From: Diplolepis rosae
Taxonomy: Eukaryota; Arthropoda; Insecta; Hymenoptera; Diplolepididae
Assembly (NCBI GenBank): GCA_030998225.1
Contig: JAPYXD010000259.1
Span: 3,286,001-3,350,000 of the forward strand
DNA length: 64,000 nt
Direction: 5' to 3'
Each line of letters opens with the position of its first letter. The stretch's first letter is position 1. This document shows positions 10,827 through 20,941 of the stretch, piece after piece. The position numbers and the translations under genes are program-made. The notes beneath the pieces are model-generated. The model did not search any database and had not been told where the DNA came from. It saw nothing but the letters and a program-made list of their open reading frames with translations.

Positions 10827-11702
10827 TTCGAATAATTACAAAGCTGGAGCACTACCACTATCCTAACAGATCCATTGTGAATCGTTAACATAGAAAAGGA
10901 TAAGAGATACCAGGATTTTTTTAAAAGATTTTCTTTTTCGAAATTGGCTATGAAGCGGGTTTTACTGTTTTGTTAAATTACACGCTAGGTAACGATCCTG
11001 TAAATAGAAACATTGAAAAAAGGAGATGCGACCGGCAACTTGCACTTTGACACGTGCTCGATGCCCGAGGCGAGATGCGGCTACCGAGAAGTTTTTAATA
11101 ATAATCCATAGAACTCCTGTAGTTTTCATCCGAATAATCTCAAATTTTCAGAAAAATTTCTTTGTACATATGGGAACAACTTTCTCGCTGGAACTTTTTT
11201 GTAGGTTAAACTTCCCCAGATACTTTTTGTCGGCGGAGTTAGAAAAACACGAAATACGGTGCGCATCAATTTGTTATTAAATATCTATAAACAATTGCAT
11301 ATTTTATTTATTTAAAGGATCTTACCGGCTTCAGTGGTATGTTTTACATAAGTCCTGGAAGTCTCAAATCATTTCATACATTTTTTGCTGAGAAATGACG
11401 AGTTAAATGTTTAAAAAACCACTTTTTCTCGAAGGAAACATTTTGTGTTTTTATTTTTTATTGAAGAAAATAATGAACGGATAAAAAAATTTCACTTAGG
11501 AAAAATATGGGGCTGAATATGCTCTACTCGAATATATATTTATTTTTTTTATTAAAAAACATTTTTTTCAAACCTTCATTTTGACCCAGTGGACAATACC
11601 TTTACCTGTTTCCGAGAGCGCGGCGAGTTTTAGAATCCAGGTGCTCAATTGATACTTAGAATCTAAACTTATTCAGCTGTCACCCCTGCAAAGTTAAAAA
11701 CG

Positions 11703-11990
11703 TTTTTGTTCGCTGTAGACGGAAAGTTAGCCGAGTCGGTGTCGTTTTGCGTGCAGAAAGTTCATTTTCCCGCAGTAGTGCGGTAAAATTTTAAGTTTTG
11801 CGTGCGGAAAGTTGATTTTTCGCACACTTAACATTTTACTGCACTAGTGCGGGAAAATCAACTTTTCGCAAGCAAAACAACACCGACATGGCTAACTTTC
11901 AGTATATAACGAACAAAAAATACAGTTCATATCAAGTGTAGAACGTATTTTAACACGCATTTCCGCACTTGATACTAAATATACTATTCT
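11703..11990. repeat. MITE of the GTGCGGAAAGGCGTATTTTA family
   Basis: Shares TGTCGTTTTGCGTGC, GTGCGGTAAAATTTTAAG and the terminal TTCCGCACTTGATAC...ATATACTATT with 4893-5132, 27248-27345 and 31201-31803. Left and right halves are inverted copies around 11815. Non-coding. Confidence 0.65.
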
Positions 11991-12039
11991 GTAATTTACT
12001 ATAACTGTGACGTTCCGAGAAGAAAAATACATGGAAAAA

Positions 12040-12291
12040 TACACGGAAAAATAGCTCAGTAAAGTTTATAGAAATGATCAAGAATTGGGGATACAGGAAT
12101 TTATGGAACAGAGTTCTGGAAAATTTACAGAACTTTTCAGAATAAAATGCGCAACATTCAGGAAAAATTATTGAATGTTCTGTATTTTATTCTAAAACAT
12201 TCTGTAAATTTTAAAGATCTGTTCCGTGAATACCTATATCCCCAGTTCTTGAACAGTTCTATAAACTTCATTGAACTATTTTTTCTGTGTA
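12040..12291. repeat. full-length palindromic MITE with TACACGGAAAAATAG ends
   Basis: The two halves mirror each other around about 12160. TACACGGAAAAATAGCTCAG faces CTATTTTTTCTGTGTA. Inner matches include ATTGGGGATA against TATCCCCAGT and GGAACAGA against TCTGTTCC. Non-coding. The CACGGAAAAA end recalls 2654-3817 but the interiors differ. Confidence 0.7.
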
Positions 12292-12307
12292 GGAACTCTA
12301 TACCTTA

Positions 12308-12856
12308 GCGAAATTTTCTCATTTGTATTCAATTCCAGCGAATTCGAGTTATTCTAAAATATTTTTCAGAACTATTCAGAATCATTCCGAAAGAATCCGA
12401 AAAATGTCTTTTGTATCTTGTTTAATCAATCCGATTAAATCCGATTCATTTCGGTTCAATTCGGGGAATCAATCCGAATGAATCCAATCGAATCCAAACC
12501 AAGATTTTAATTTGAGTCAATCCGAATAAATCCGAGCTCGGATCGGTCTAAACCGACTTTTCAATCCGAATGCATCCGAGGTCGGAATGATTCAGATACA
12601 TTCGGGTTGATAATTCGGTTTAGACCGATCCGAGCTCGGATTTATTCGGATTGACTCAAATTAAAAACTTGGTTTGGATTCATTCGGATTGAAGTGAAAT
12701 GAATCGGATTTATTTTTTACTGTTTTTCATCAAACGAGATACAAATGGTTTTTCGGATTGGTTCCGAATGGCTCAAATGGTTCAGAAACAGATTTCGAAA
12801 TAGCTCGGAATGACTTTAATTCGTTTGGATTTAATTCCAATTCGAAATTTTCGACA
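12308..12856. repeat. long hairpin rich in AATCCGAAT / ATTCGGATT
   Basis: The arms meet around 12580. The inner 55 bases of each arm (TTTGAGTCAATCCGAATAAA, then TCCGAGCTCGGATCGGTCTA) are nearly perfect, and matches decay outward to the edges. The AATCCGAAT word and its complement recur many times. No ORF. Foldback-type element or hairpin satellite. Confidence 0.65.
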
Positions 12857-12872
12857 GGTCAAAATGGTAAAC

Positions 12873-13238
12873 TTAAGGCCAAGGATCAACCAGATCACGT
12901 GACCAAATTCCTGTAAAAGTTCGTGTAAGATAACTTTTTTATTTTACAAAATGTCTTCCTGGCAATTTGGAAAATACAATAGAAAACGATAAAGAACGTC
13001 TATCAACTTCGTTCGAGTTACAATTTTGCAAAAAAATTTACAGTTAACTGTAATTATTGATAAGTTTCAACATTTTTTTCAAAATGTTTACTGAAAAGAA
13101 GTTAACATACGTGCTCTATTGTCTTTTTTTACGTTTGCTAAATTTTCGTTAAGATACTTTGTAAATTAAAAAAGTTATTTTTCATGAACGACTGAATGTA
13201 TAATTTAGTCACGTGGTCCGATTGATCCATGGCCTTAA
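12873..13238. mobile_element. 366-base TTAA element (TTAAGGCCNNGGATCAA ends)
   Basis: TTAAGGCCAAGGATCAACCA at the left faces TTGATCCATGGCCTTAA at the right; CACGTGAC is shared just inside both ends. It has TTAA at both edges, a low-complexity interior and no ORF. The TTAA target suggests a piggyBac-type transposase acting in trans. Related ends at 17737-17786 and 51060-51309. Confidence 0.7.
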
Positions 13239-13389
13239 AAACTGGAGACATTAATGAAAATCTGAAAAAAATTTCTTTTCCGCATTGTGACCTTTTCTTC
13301 GAGTAACGTCATAATTTATATCCTAAAAAAGTAAAGTTTTGAAATTCTTTTTCTATTTTGAGAAAATATTAAAACTTTTTATACACACA

Positions 13390-13577
13390 CGATCATGTGG
13401 TACGAAACGGCGTAAACGCCTCGAGGCCGCTCCAGAAAATTATAAATACGGGCTTGAAGTCGGCGGTAGCGGGCATCGCGACGAGTCGCCCGATAGTTCA
13501 CCGGGCGTCCCAGCAGTGACATCCGCGGGGCTACCAGACGTCCACATGCGCCGCCGCTCCTATAAACAACAGAAAAG
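13390..13577 (+). CDS. candidate internal exon of an unrecognised host gene
   Basis: A GC-rich island in AT-rich DNA. One frame (within 13339-13641) stays open and uses GC-ending codons throughout (GCC, CTC, GGC, CGC, GTC, GAC, CCG). It encodes an Arg/Lys-rich start, a Gly/Ser/Asp/Pro linker (GGSGHRDESPDSSPGVP) and an Arg-rich end (MRRRSYKQQKR), followed by a donor AAAAG|GTTTGT at 13577/13578. The segment looks intracellular and unstructured. The acceptor is not clear: no AG with a good pyrimidine tract lies close to 13390. The frames beyond the donor revert to AT-rich noise. I do not recognise the protein. Confidence 0.4.
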
Positions 13578-13865
13578 GTTTGTTCTTAATTCCAGCAACG
13601 AATGGCGAAAATCCAAAGCAAGCTGCCATTTGACATTTTAATGCAAAACAATTAATAAAAAAATTATGCAGAATTAAGGAATCATGGTAATTAAATGAGC
13701 TTGTTTAACCAACGCAGGGATCCATTGGCAACTGGCACTATTCCAGCTTATGGCACTAGCTTCCAACGGAAAATTAGTAAAATTAAGTTTACAAACATGT
13801 TTTACAATCGTAAGACAAGTGGCGGATAAACTTTCAAAAATCCCAGCCCTCCGATTTATTTAAGG

Positions 13866-14027
13866 CAGTGTTCGCAGAACGTGGAAGTAAACGGCCCCCA
13901 CCATAGATGCTTCGAGCTCATTGTGTCTTCCTCATTCAACCAACCTATGGCAGTGGAGCGAGGAAGAAGCCATGAGGTGTTAGGGTCCATGGTGGGGGCC
14001 GTTTACGTCAAGGTTCTGCGAACACTG
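13866..14027. mobile_element. hAT-type MITE with 8-base target duplication
   Basis: CAGTGTTCGCAGAAC is mirrored by GTTCTGCGAACACTG, and the match continues through GTAAACGGCCCCCACCAT. The flanks are ATTTAAGG at 13858-13865 and ATTTAAGG at 14028-14035, a perfect 8-base duplication. CAGTG ends with an 8-base duplication are characteristic of hAT elements. The 162-base element has no coding capacity. This is one of the best-delimited insertions in the window. Confidence 0.9.
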
Positions 14028-14579
14028 ATTTAAGGGGTCTATCCACATTACCAATTTCAAAGAGGCCAGAACACAACGGCAATAGGCTATTTTGAATGAA
14101 AATCAGTATTATGAAGCAACAGAAGGCATACTGTATGGTGCAGGCATCGCTGATGAAGCGCGGGTAAGTTTTCTTCACGATTTTTCATTTAAAAAAGTTT
14201 AAACGGGTTTTTCTCAAAACATCTTTTTTCGACGCCTTGTTGATAAAATGTCCGAAAATAATGATTCGATCCTTATGTAATTTTTACCACATATTCTTTA
14301 CAACTATAGCTATAGCACATATCAAGGACTTTTTAAAATTTTGATTTTAACTGGTTTTTTGTTGCAAAAACGTTGAAAAAACACATTTTTTTTTCTCTTT
14401 TCGGAAAATGACCGCCATTTTGTTATTTTTGCAAAAACAGAAAATCTTATAATATGCGCTATAGCCATTAACATACTGAATCTAAAACCGTTGGATTTTT
14501 TTGTTCCAGACAATCCATCTCCGAGATTTCATCAACAGCGCACACCTATCTACTTTTTGAGGACCTATGATTCACCACC

Positions 14580-14612
14580 ATTTTCATCCATTTTCATCCA
14601 TTTTCATCCATT
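14580..14612 (+). repeat. short tandem repeat, ATTTTCATCC units
   Basis: Three and a partial copy of a ten-base unit, followed by a T run. Confidence 0.8.
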
Positions 14613-14783
14613 TTTTTAGCGTCTAATTTTGATATAAAAAATGCTATTGAAAATTGACGACTGCTCGATTGTTATGGTGAAAAGCATGAAAACCCCATAA
14701 AAATCATGATTTTAAAAATTTATATAGGTAAATACTGATGGAGTGAAACACTGTCCCGCAATGGAAAGAAAGGATATGGTACA

Positions 14784-14956
14784 ATTGAGGGGTCCGATGC
14801 AATAACGGCAGAGGCGCGCGGCCTAGTAGGAACGAGAGGGGATACGCAGCGCTAGGATTCGTTGAAGTTCAAAGTGAACGAATCCTAGCACTGCGTATCC
14901 CCTCCCGTTCCTAGTAAGCCGCGCGCCTCTGCTGTTATTGCATCGGACCCCTCAAT
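14784..14956. repeat. GC-rich palindromic MITE (ATTGAGGGGTCCGATGC ends)
   Basis: The 173-base element folds on itself almost completely: ATTGAGGGGTCCGATGCAAT faces ATTGCATCGGACCCCTCAAT, and the CGCGCGGCCTAGTAGG and GAGGGGATACGCAG blocks are mirrored too. The core GGCCTAGTAGG...GAGGGGATAC recurs in the larger element 62507-63164, so the two are related. No target duplication was seen. A lone GGGGTAACACCACTG end follows directly. Confidence 0.75.
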
Positions 14957-15333
14957 TCAGGGGTAACACCACTGTAGAAATTTAAAAAATCGATTTTTTC
15001 TTCCCATGAACGTTCGACAAAGTTGCATCGCATCTTAAACAATAAGAATGACCAAGATAGTAAAGAAGCACTCTCAATTCTAGTTTTGAGTCGGTTATAT
15101 TATTTTGAGAACGGTAACGAAAATGAGAATATTACCAAGGATATAACCGACGGATAAATTCTTTTAGAATTTATAATAATTCTGTTATTTTGGCTTGTTA
15201 AAGTATAAAACAATGGAAATAAATTAATACTGCAATATGAAATTATCTCTTAAACTTTGTATGTGTCTTTTATTTGTGCGGAAGAAAGTGAAAAACGAGA
15301 ATTAAAAGGGTATAATATTATAGGTTATGATCC

Positions 15334-15815
15334 GAGGACTTGCTAGTGGAACTGAAATGTTCTAAAAAAGGCAGAGGGCGGCTGGACACCGTGTTCAAAG
15401 AAGCAATTGAAGCTAGTGGGGTGGCCCGTCATCTCATCCCCCGGATCGAGGTCGAGATCGCCGATCTAGAACCAAGCATTGGTATGTGCTTTTAGAGGAG
15501 GCAAGGACCTTAAAACTGCTTAAGGCGGCCCGAATCAAGATCGGGTGGGTATCCCGTAGGGTGCGCAGGAAAAAGAAGTTGTACCGGTGCTTCCGCTGCC
15601 TTGGCTTTGGCCACATAGTCGCGAACTGCCAAGGACCAGACCGCAGCAGGAGCTGCTGGAGATGCGGTGAGGAGGGACACACCGCGGAAGCCTGCACAAG
15701 GAATCCGCGGTGCTACCTTTGTACCACAAGAGAGGAGAAACCCCGGGTCGATCATATCCCGGGGACAATGCGCTGTGCGGCTTTTCGTAAGGCGGCCCCC
15801 AAGAGGAGGCCGTGA
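15334..15815 (+). pseudogene. LINE ORF1 (gag) fragment, R1-clade-like, internally deleted
   Basis: The gag-like protein of a non-LTR retrotransposon, which in intact elements binds the element RNA. The first part (from GAG at 15334) runs to a TAG at 15495. After a deletion and frame change, the second part (ending TGA 15813-15815) contains two CCHC zinc knuckles, CFRCLGFGHIVANC and CWRCGEEGHTAEAC, and a third Cys cluster beginning CYLC. Comparison with the sister copy at 60033-60957 shows that about 40 residues before the KIGWVSRRV block are missing. GC-rich codon use contrasts with the surroundings. The reading frame is plus-strand; an A tract at 15919-15928 probably marks the 3' end. ORF2 is absent. 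R1-clade placement rests on motif resemblance only. Confidence 0.7.
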
Positions 15816-15928
15816 AAAGTCGCCAAGAAAAGAGCCGAGCTGGACGAGGGAGTCCAGAAAGAAGAGGTTCAGAAGCACGAGGCCTCCTTGAAGGTGCATA
15901 AAGCATTTCTCCCTTCCTAAAAAAAAAA
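15816..15928 (+). mobile_element. 3' tail of the LINE insertion with A tract
   Basis: GC-rich sequence continues past the ORF1 stop for about 100 bases and ends in an A run at 15919-15928, after which the DNA turns AT-rich. The tail is short and lacks ORF2, as in the second LINE copy. Confidence 0.5.
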
Positions 15929-16261
15929 TTATATATTTATTATATACTTTTTATTGTATAATAAAGGATTTTATATATATTCTATAATTATATAGATGAT
16001 ATAAATTCAAGTATAATATTAATTTAAGATTTTGTAGTTATTCAGTGTATTAAATTCAAAATGAACCTAGCCTCAAATCTCAGCAGTATATGATTTTAAT
16101 ATTTTAAAACTAAAACTGTTCTTAGGTTCTTCTTTATAAAAATATATTTATGCGAGCCATATTTTTTATTCGAACCAATTAAAACTCTTGTCAGAGTTTT
16201 AACGGTAGATTCGTTTCTGAATTTCAATCATGTATTATCCGACAATTGAAGAGATAAGATA

Positions 16262-16705
16262 ACACATAACTCAATAAGTTCGTAGGATGACATATAGATG
16301 GTACCACTATTGACGAATCCATATGATTTTTAGGAAGTACCAACCTTTAAACAAGACGTGTCTAAATTTCATGAAAATCTGAAGTTTAGTTCACAAATTA
16401 CAGTGAAATGTCAAATGAAGAAGAAAAAAGTGCTCTTTCACCAAGACATTGCACCATGTCGCAAGTCGATCCCAGAAATGGCAAAAATGGACGAATTACA
16501 CTTTGAATTGCTTTCATATCCACCCTAATCTCCGGATCTGGCTCCTAGCGACTACTATCTGTTTGTAGACCTAAAAAGAATGCTCCAGGGAAAGAGATTT
16601 TGCTCCAATGAAGAAGTGATAGCCGAAACAGAAGCATATTTTGAGGCCAATGATAAATCGTTCTACAAAAAAGGCATCGGAATGTTAGAAAAGCGTTGGT
16701 CTTAA
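16262..16705 (+). pseudogene. deleted mariner: 5' end joined to transposase C-terminus
   Basis: Starts with the terminal sequence ACACATAACTCAATAAGTTC, shared with the mariner at 18293-19578, then passes directly to the transposase C-terminal third at about 16419. Visible motifs are VLFHQDIAPC (second catalytic Asp region) and SPDLAPSDYYLF (third catalytic Asp of the DD34D triad), ending LEKRWS and TAA at 16703-16705. A TAA interrupts the frame just before SPDLAPSD. The N-terminal DNA-binding part and first catalytic Asp are deleted. It runs directly into the tandem array that follows, so the 3' TIR is lost. Confidence 0.75.
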
Positions 16706-17740
16706 CCCTTTCCTCGAACTCCGATAAAGTTGTTCACCTTTCGCAGGCAATCGTATAACCATTCCTATCCGCTGCCTAGTAATGAATCGGGAGGGGATTG
16801 GAATATATTCCAAATTGGTTAGGAATTACCTATTAAAAGGTGAGTCACTGCACGGGGAAGAATCTTTCTTCAAGATCCGAAAAAGTTGCTCACTTTTCAC
16901 AGGCAATCCCTAGCCAAACGTATACCCATTCCTCTCCGCGGCCTAGTATTGAATAGGGAGGGGATTGGAATATATTTCAAATTGGTTAGGAATTACCTGT
17001 AAAAGGTGAGTCACTGCACGGAAAAGTGGGAAAGGGGTAGGTGTAAGCCCACTCTGGACAGTGTCAAAGTTGGTTTTAACCCTTTCTTCAAGCTACGAAA
17101 AAGTTGTTCACTTTTCACAGGCAATTCCTAGCCAAACGTATACCCATTCCTCTCCGCGGCCTAGTATTGAATAGGGAGGGGATTGGAATATATTTCAAAT
17201 TGGTTAGGAATTACCTGTAAAAGGTGAGTCACTGCACGGAAAAGTGGGAAAGGGGTAGGTGTAAGCCCACTCTGGACAGTGTCAAAGTTGGTTTTAACCC
17301 TTTCTTCAAGCTCCGAGAAAATTGTTCACTTTTCACAGGCAATTCCTAGCCAAACGTATACCCATTCCTATCCGCTGCCTAGTAATGAATAGGGAGGGGA
17401 TTGGAATATATTTAAAATTGGTTAGGAATTACCTATAAAAGGTGAGTCACTGCACGGGGAAGTGGGAAAGGGGTAGGTATAAGCCCACTCTGGACAGTGT
17501 CAAAGTTGGTTTTAACCCTTTCATCAAGATTCGAAAAAGTTGTTCACTTTTCACAGGCAATTCCTAGCCAATCGTATACCCATTCCTATCCGCTGCCTAG
17601 TAATAACTAGGGAGGGAAATGGAATATATACAAAACTGGCTAGGAATTACCAGCAAAAGGTAAGTGACTGCACGGGAAAGTGGGAAAAGGGTGAGTATAA
17701 GCCCACTTTTGATATTGTGAACTTGAATTTGACGAATTAA
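16704..17740 (+). repeat. five-unit tandem array, about 218 bases per unit
   Basis: Units start with AACCCTTTCNTCAAG at about 16704, 16861 (variant), 17077, 17296 and 17514; the last three are spaced 218-219 bases apart. The first unit is about 155 bases and lacks the GTGGGAAAGGGGTAGGTG part. Each unit contains the inverted pair GGCAATTCCTAGCCAA / TTGGTTAGGAATTACC. The frame at 17540-17740 is incidental. Confidence 0.8.
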
Positions 17741-17786
17741 TGTGTAATTGAGTCACGAGGTCCGATTTATCCATAGCCTTAATACT
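17737..17786 (+). repeat. orphan right end of a TTAAGGCC-type element
   Basis: GAGTCACGAGGTCCGATTTATCC then ATAGCCTTAA matches the right end of 12873-13238 (GTCACGTGGTCCGATTGATC, then CATGGCCTTAA). No matching left end is seen before the mariner fragment, so the tandem array may be the interior of a truncated TTAA element. Confidence 0.5.
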
Positions 17787-18292
17787 TTATTTCTATTCTG
17801 CAACCCACTTGTGGCCTCTCTATATATTCTATTAATTAAATAAAAATTCAGAAAACAAAGGACAGAAAAGAAAAATTGAAAGCATCAGCAATTCTTCTCT
17901 CGTTTCACCTATCTTGACCAATCCCTTACGTCCTTCTTCGAGCCTTTTTTTGCGGTAGATAAGAAACCACCCTAACTCTACTTAAGTATATGAGAATATA
18001 AAAGTGAGAGCTTAGATGCAAGGAGATAGTTGATACTTGTGTGGTAAGTTCGCATATGGGCAATTCTCTTGAGAAGGACCCTTTAACATTTTAACTTTTG
18101 TGGAAAAATGAAAATTTCAAAATGGTAGATATAAAATGGCGGACATCTAGAAAAATTTATTACCATGGTTGCAGAAGTTAAAAATTATTGTTTTATTTTG
18201 TAGAAAACGAGGCTTCAGAAATGACGCAGAATGTTTACACGCAACAAAATCGTAATTTTAATTATTCATTATGAAAAGTCTATTCCATTATA
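17787..18292. other. AT-rich stretch without supported gene
   Basis: No open frame with coding-like codon use and no inverted-repeat structure noticed. Confidence 0.5.
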
Positions 18293-19578
18293 ACACATCA
18301 CTCAATAAGTTCGTAGAATGAATAATAAAACAACAACTTTTAGGCAAAATTCAACTCCATTCATCAACATAGTCTCCTTCAAGAATGATACATTCATTCC
18401 AAGCCTTCTCTAACATTTCGATGCCTTTTCTGTAGAACGATTTATCTTTGACCTCAAAATACGCTTCAGTTTCGGCAATCACTTCTTCATTGGAGCCAAA
18501 TTTCTTTCCCTGGAGCATTATTTATAGGTCTGCAAACAGGTAGTAGTCGCTAGGAGCCAAATCCGGAGATTAGGGTGGAATGGAAAGCAATTCAAAATGC
18601 AAATTGTCCATTTTTGTCATTGTTGCGATCGACTTGTGACATGGTGCATTGTCTTAGCGAAAGAGCATTTTTTTCTTCTTCATTTAGGGTCATCTTTTGG
18701 CAATTTTTTTCTTTAAACGCACCGATAATGCTATATAATATTCGCTATTGATCGTGCTTCCTTTCTTAAAGTAATTGATAAATAAAATACTGTGCGCATC
18801 CAAAATATGGAAGTCAAAAACTTACCAGCTGACAATCGCGATTTTGCTCGCTTTGGACGGTTTTCATCCTTTGATGTCTATTCAGCTGATCGCCGATTTG
18901 ACTCTGGAGTGTAGTGATGGATCCATGTTTCAACCATTGTCACATGCCGCATAAAAATATTGCGCTGAAACAGCTCCAAACAGCGTTTGGAATCGTCGAC
19001 GCGTTGTTGTTTTTGATCGACTGGGAGCAAACGCGGTACCCATTTCGAACAGGGCTTTCTCATGTTCAAGTGTTCATGCAAAATTGTAAATACACTGCTG
19101 CCTTTTGATATCTTTAAGGTGACAGCATTCTGACGCAACTTCAATTTACGATCAGCCAAAACCATTTTGTGGACGTTTTTTATGGTTTTCTGGAACAATT
19201 ACCGAAGTTGGACGACCAGAGCGTTCAGTATCATCAGTGTTTGTACGGCCGCGTTTAAAATCAACAAACCACTTCTCTACCATTTTTCGCAATCTAGCAG
19301 AGTCCGGATAACAGTCGTCGATCCATTGCTTTGCTTGGACGGTATTTTTTCAAATAAAAAGTAATGCTTTATCAATACACGAAATTCAGATTTCCCCATT
19401 GGTTACAAAATTACTATAGTAGGGTCGCTAAAGCCACTGTAACTTGTGAAGTAAACATTAGATTGTCATGAAATTTTGACACGTATCGTTTCAAGGTAGG
19501 TACTTCCTAGAAATAATGTGAATTTGGTATTAGTGGCGCCATCTATATGTCATCCTACGAACTTATTGAGTGATGTGT
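18293..19578 (-). mobile_element. mariner element, ACACATCACTCAATAAGTTC ends
   Basis: The terminal repeats of about 29 bases (ACACATCACTCAATAAGTTC onward) face each other at 18293 and 19578, giving a length of about 1.29 kb, normal for mariner. TA precedes the left end; TA is not immediately next to the right end, so the exact right boundary is uncertain. A fragment of the same family lies at 16262-16705. Confidence 0.8.
18351..19399 (-). pseudogene. mariner transposase, multiply frameshifted
   Basis: Reads from ATG at 19399 (MGKSEFRVLIKHYFL), an N-terminal helix-turn-helix region typical of mariner transposases, through several frameshifts to a TGA at 18351-18353. Recognisable blocks include the segment around 18400-18700, where the sequence for SGFGS-type and HPNLRIWLLATTTC-like frames corresponds to the SPDLAPSDYYL region in a shifted frame. 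The catalytic triad cannot be read in one frame, so it is not functional. In intact mariners this protein cuts at the TIRs and inserts at TA. Confidence 0.75.
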
Positions 19579-19668
19579 TGTATAACTTTTATGGGTGTAA
19601 AATAAAAGTAGCGGCCTCAACTTTAATTTCGTGTATAATAAAACAAAATTTAAATACTTTCGATTATA

Positions 19669-20939
19669 TTGGGTTCAACCAGAAGTAATTGTCCATTGTT
19701 TCATACAAATTAAACATATTTTTTTAAACACAAGGAATGAACTTTAATCAATGATATATTTTTCACTTTGTTCAATGACGTTTTTCCATCTTTCTGGTAA
19801 CTTCACGATTCCACACTCATAGAACTTCTGGTCTTTATTGGCAAAAAACTGAACCAAGTGCGATTTCACAGCTCCATCATTCATAAAAGTTTAACCATTC
19901 AAGGAGTTCTGCAAAGATCGAAATAAATAGTAATCTGATGGTGCAAGGTCAGGTCTATATGGTGGATGCAACATCACTTCCTGACCAAGCCCTAATAATT
20001 TTTGGCGAGTGGCTAAAGATGCGTGTGGTGTAGCGTTGTCATGATGAAAAATTATACCTTTACGATTCACCAATTCTGACCGTTTTTTTTTACCGCTGCG
20101 TTCAATTTGTTCAGCTGACGACAGTAGACATGGAAATTAATCGTTTGGGTCCTTAAAAGCAGCTCAAAAAATACCACACCTTTCCAATCCCTAATCTCTT
20201 TTTTATGTAATTCAGCTTTCGATGTTGTTTGTGGTGGTTCATCACGCTTGGACCATGATCGTTTTCGAACGATGTTATTCTAAACAATCCATTTTTCATC
20301 ACCAGTGATAATTCGTTTAAAAAAAAATCGAATTCATTGCGTTTGAGATGCACATCACAAGCGTTGATGCGTTTTGTTGAATGAATTTCTTTTAATTCAT
20401 GTGGAATCCAAATATCAAGTTTTTTAACGAGTCCAAGACGTTGTATAGGACGGTCAATTGTTGATTTCAGTATTTTTAACATTTCTTCAATCTCTCGCAC
20501 AGTTACATGACGATCCGATTCGATTATGGCTTTAATTTGGTCATCATCAACTTCATTTGACCGACCTGAACGTTCCTCATCTTTCAGTGAAAAATCCCTA
20601 GAATGGAATTTATCAAACCAATTTCGAAACTGTCTGCCTTTTAAGGCTTCCTCACCATGCACATCACGTAACTTTTTAGCAGCCTGTGCTGCGTTCTTTC
20701 CTTTACGGAAATAAAAAAGCACAATATGACGAAAATGCTCTTTTTTACACTCCATCCCAAAGTTGATGCCAAACTAACAACTGTAAACGAAATTACGCGC
20801 AATATGTTTGTAAAGCAAGCTAAGAGTGACAGCTAACAAAAGCCATAAGGAAAAAATCATGACATTGAAGGAAGCCATTCAAAAAGATGGTCAGAGACAT
20901 CTATATGTGAAATCGGCAATTACTTCTGGGATAACCCAA
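19669..20939 (-). mobile_element. full-length mariner with TA target duplication
   Basis: The ends TTGGGTTCAACCAGAAGTAA and, inverted, TTACTTCTGGGATAACCCAA are 1271 bases apart. TA flanks both sides (19667-19668 and 20940-20941), as expected for Tc1/mariner insertion. It encodes one broken transposase on the minus strand. Structurally complete, so it could in principle be mobilised by a related active transposase. Confidence 0.88.
19744..20755 (-). pseudogene. mariner transposase, frameshifted
   Basis: Starts at ATG 20755 with the helix-turn-helix domain (MECKKEHFRHIVLFYFRKGK...) and the linker KDEERSGRS; a second HTH region follows (HVTVREIEEML). A one-base shift in an A/T run near 20325-20333 takes the frame out. 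The first catalytic motif TGDEKW is readable in the next frame at about 20290-20310, followed by a TAG. Later, HHDNATPHAS (second Asp) and YRPDLAPSDYYLF (third Asp) are readable at 19891-20073, and the C-terminus resumes in another frame to a stop at 19744. About 345 codons would be normal for the family. At least two frameshifts and one nonsense mutation; inactive. Confidence 0.85.
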
Positions 20940-20941
20940 TA

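Larger units (their letters stand above)
9317..11650. mobile_element. 2.3 kb element with two 628-base inverted arms
   Basis: The left arm is 9317-9944 and the right arm 11023-11650. The outer edge reads AATTGAGCACCTGGATTC and is mirrored exactly at 11650. The two arms are the same length. Conceptual translations of the same frame in each arm differ at only 3 of 84 positions, so the arms are nearly identical. The shared frame (9687-9974 minus, 11026-11280 plus) has no known motif and is probably incidental. A smaller hairpin (10524-10826) and a lysine-rich frame (10060-10290) occupy the spacer. No target duplication was resolved. Confidence 0.75.

Noticed and set aside
15510..15906. Two overlapping minus-strand frames of 120-130 codons
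   Set aside because: They are antisense shadows of the GC-rich LINE ORF1 on the plus strand, which has clear zinc knuckles.
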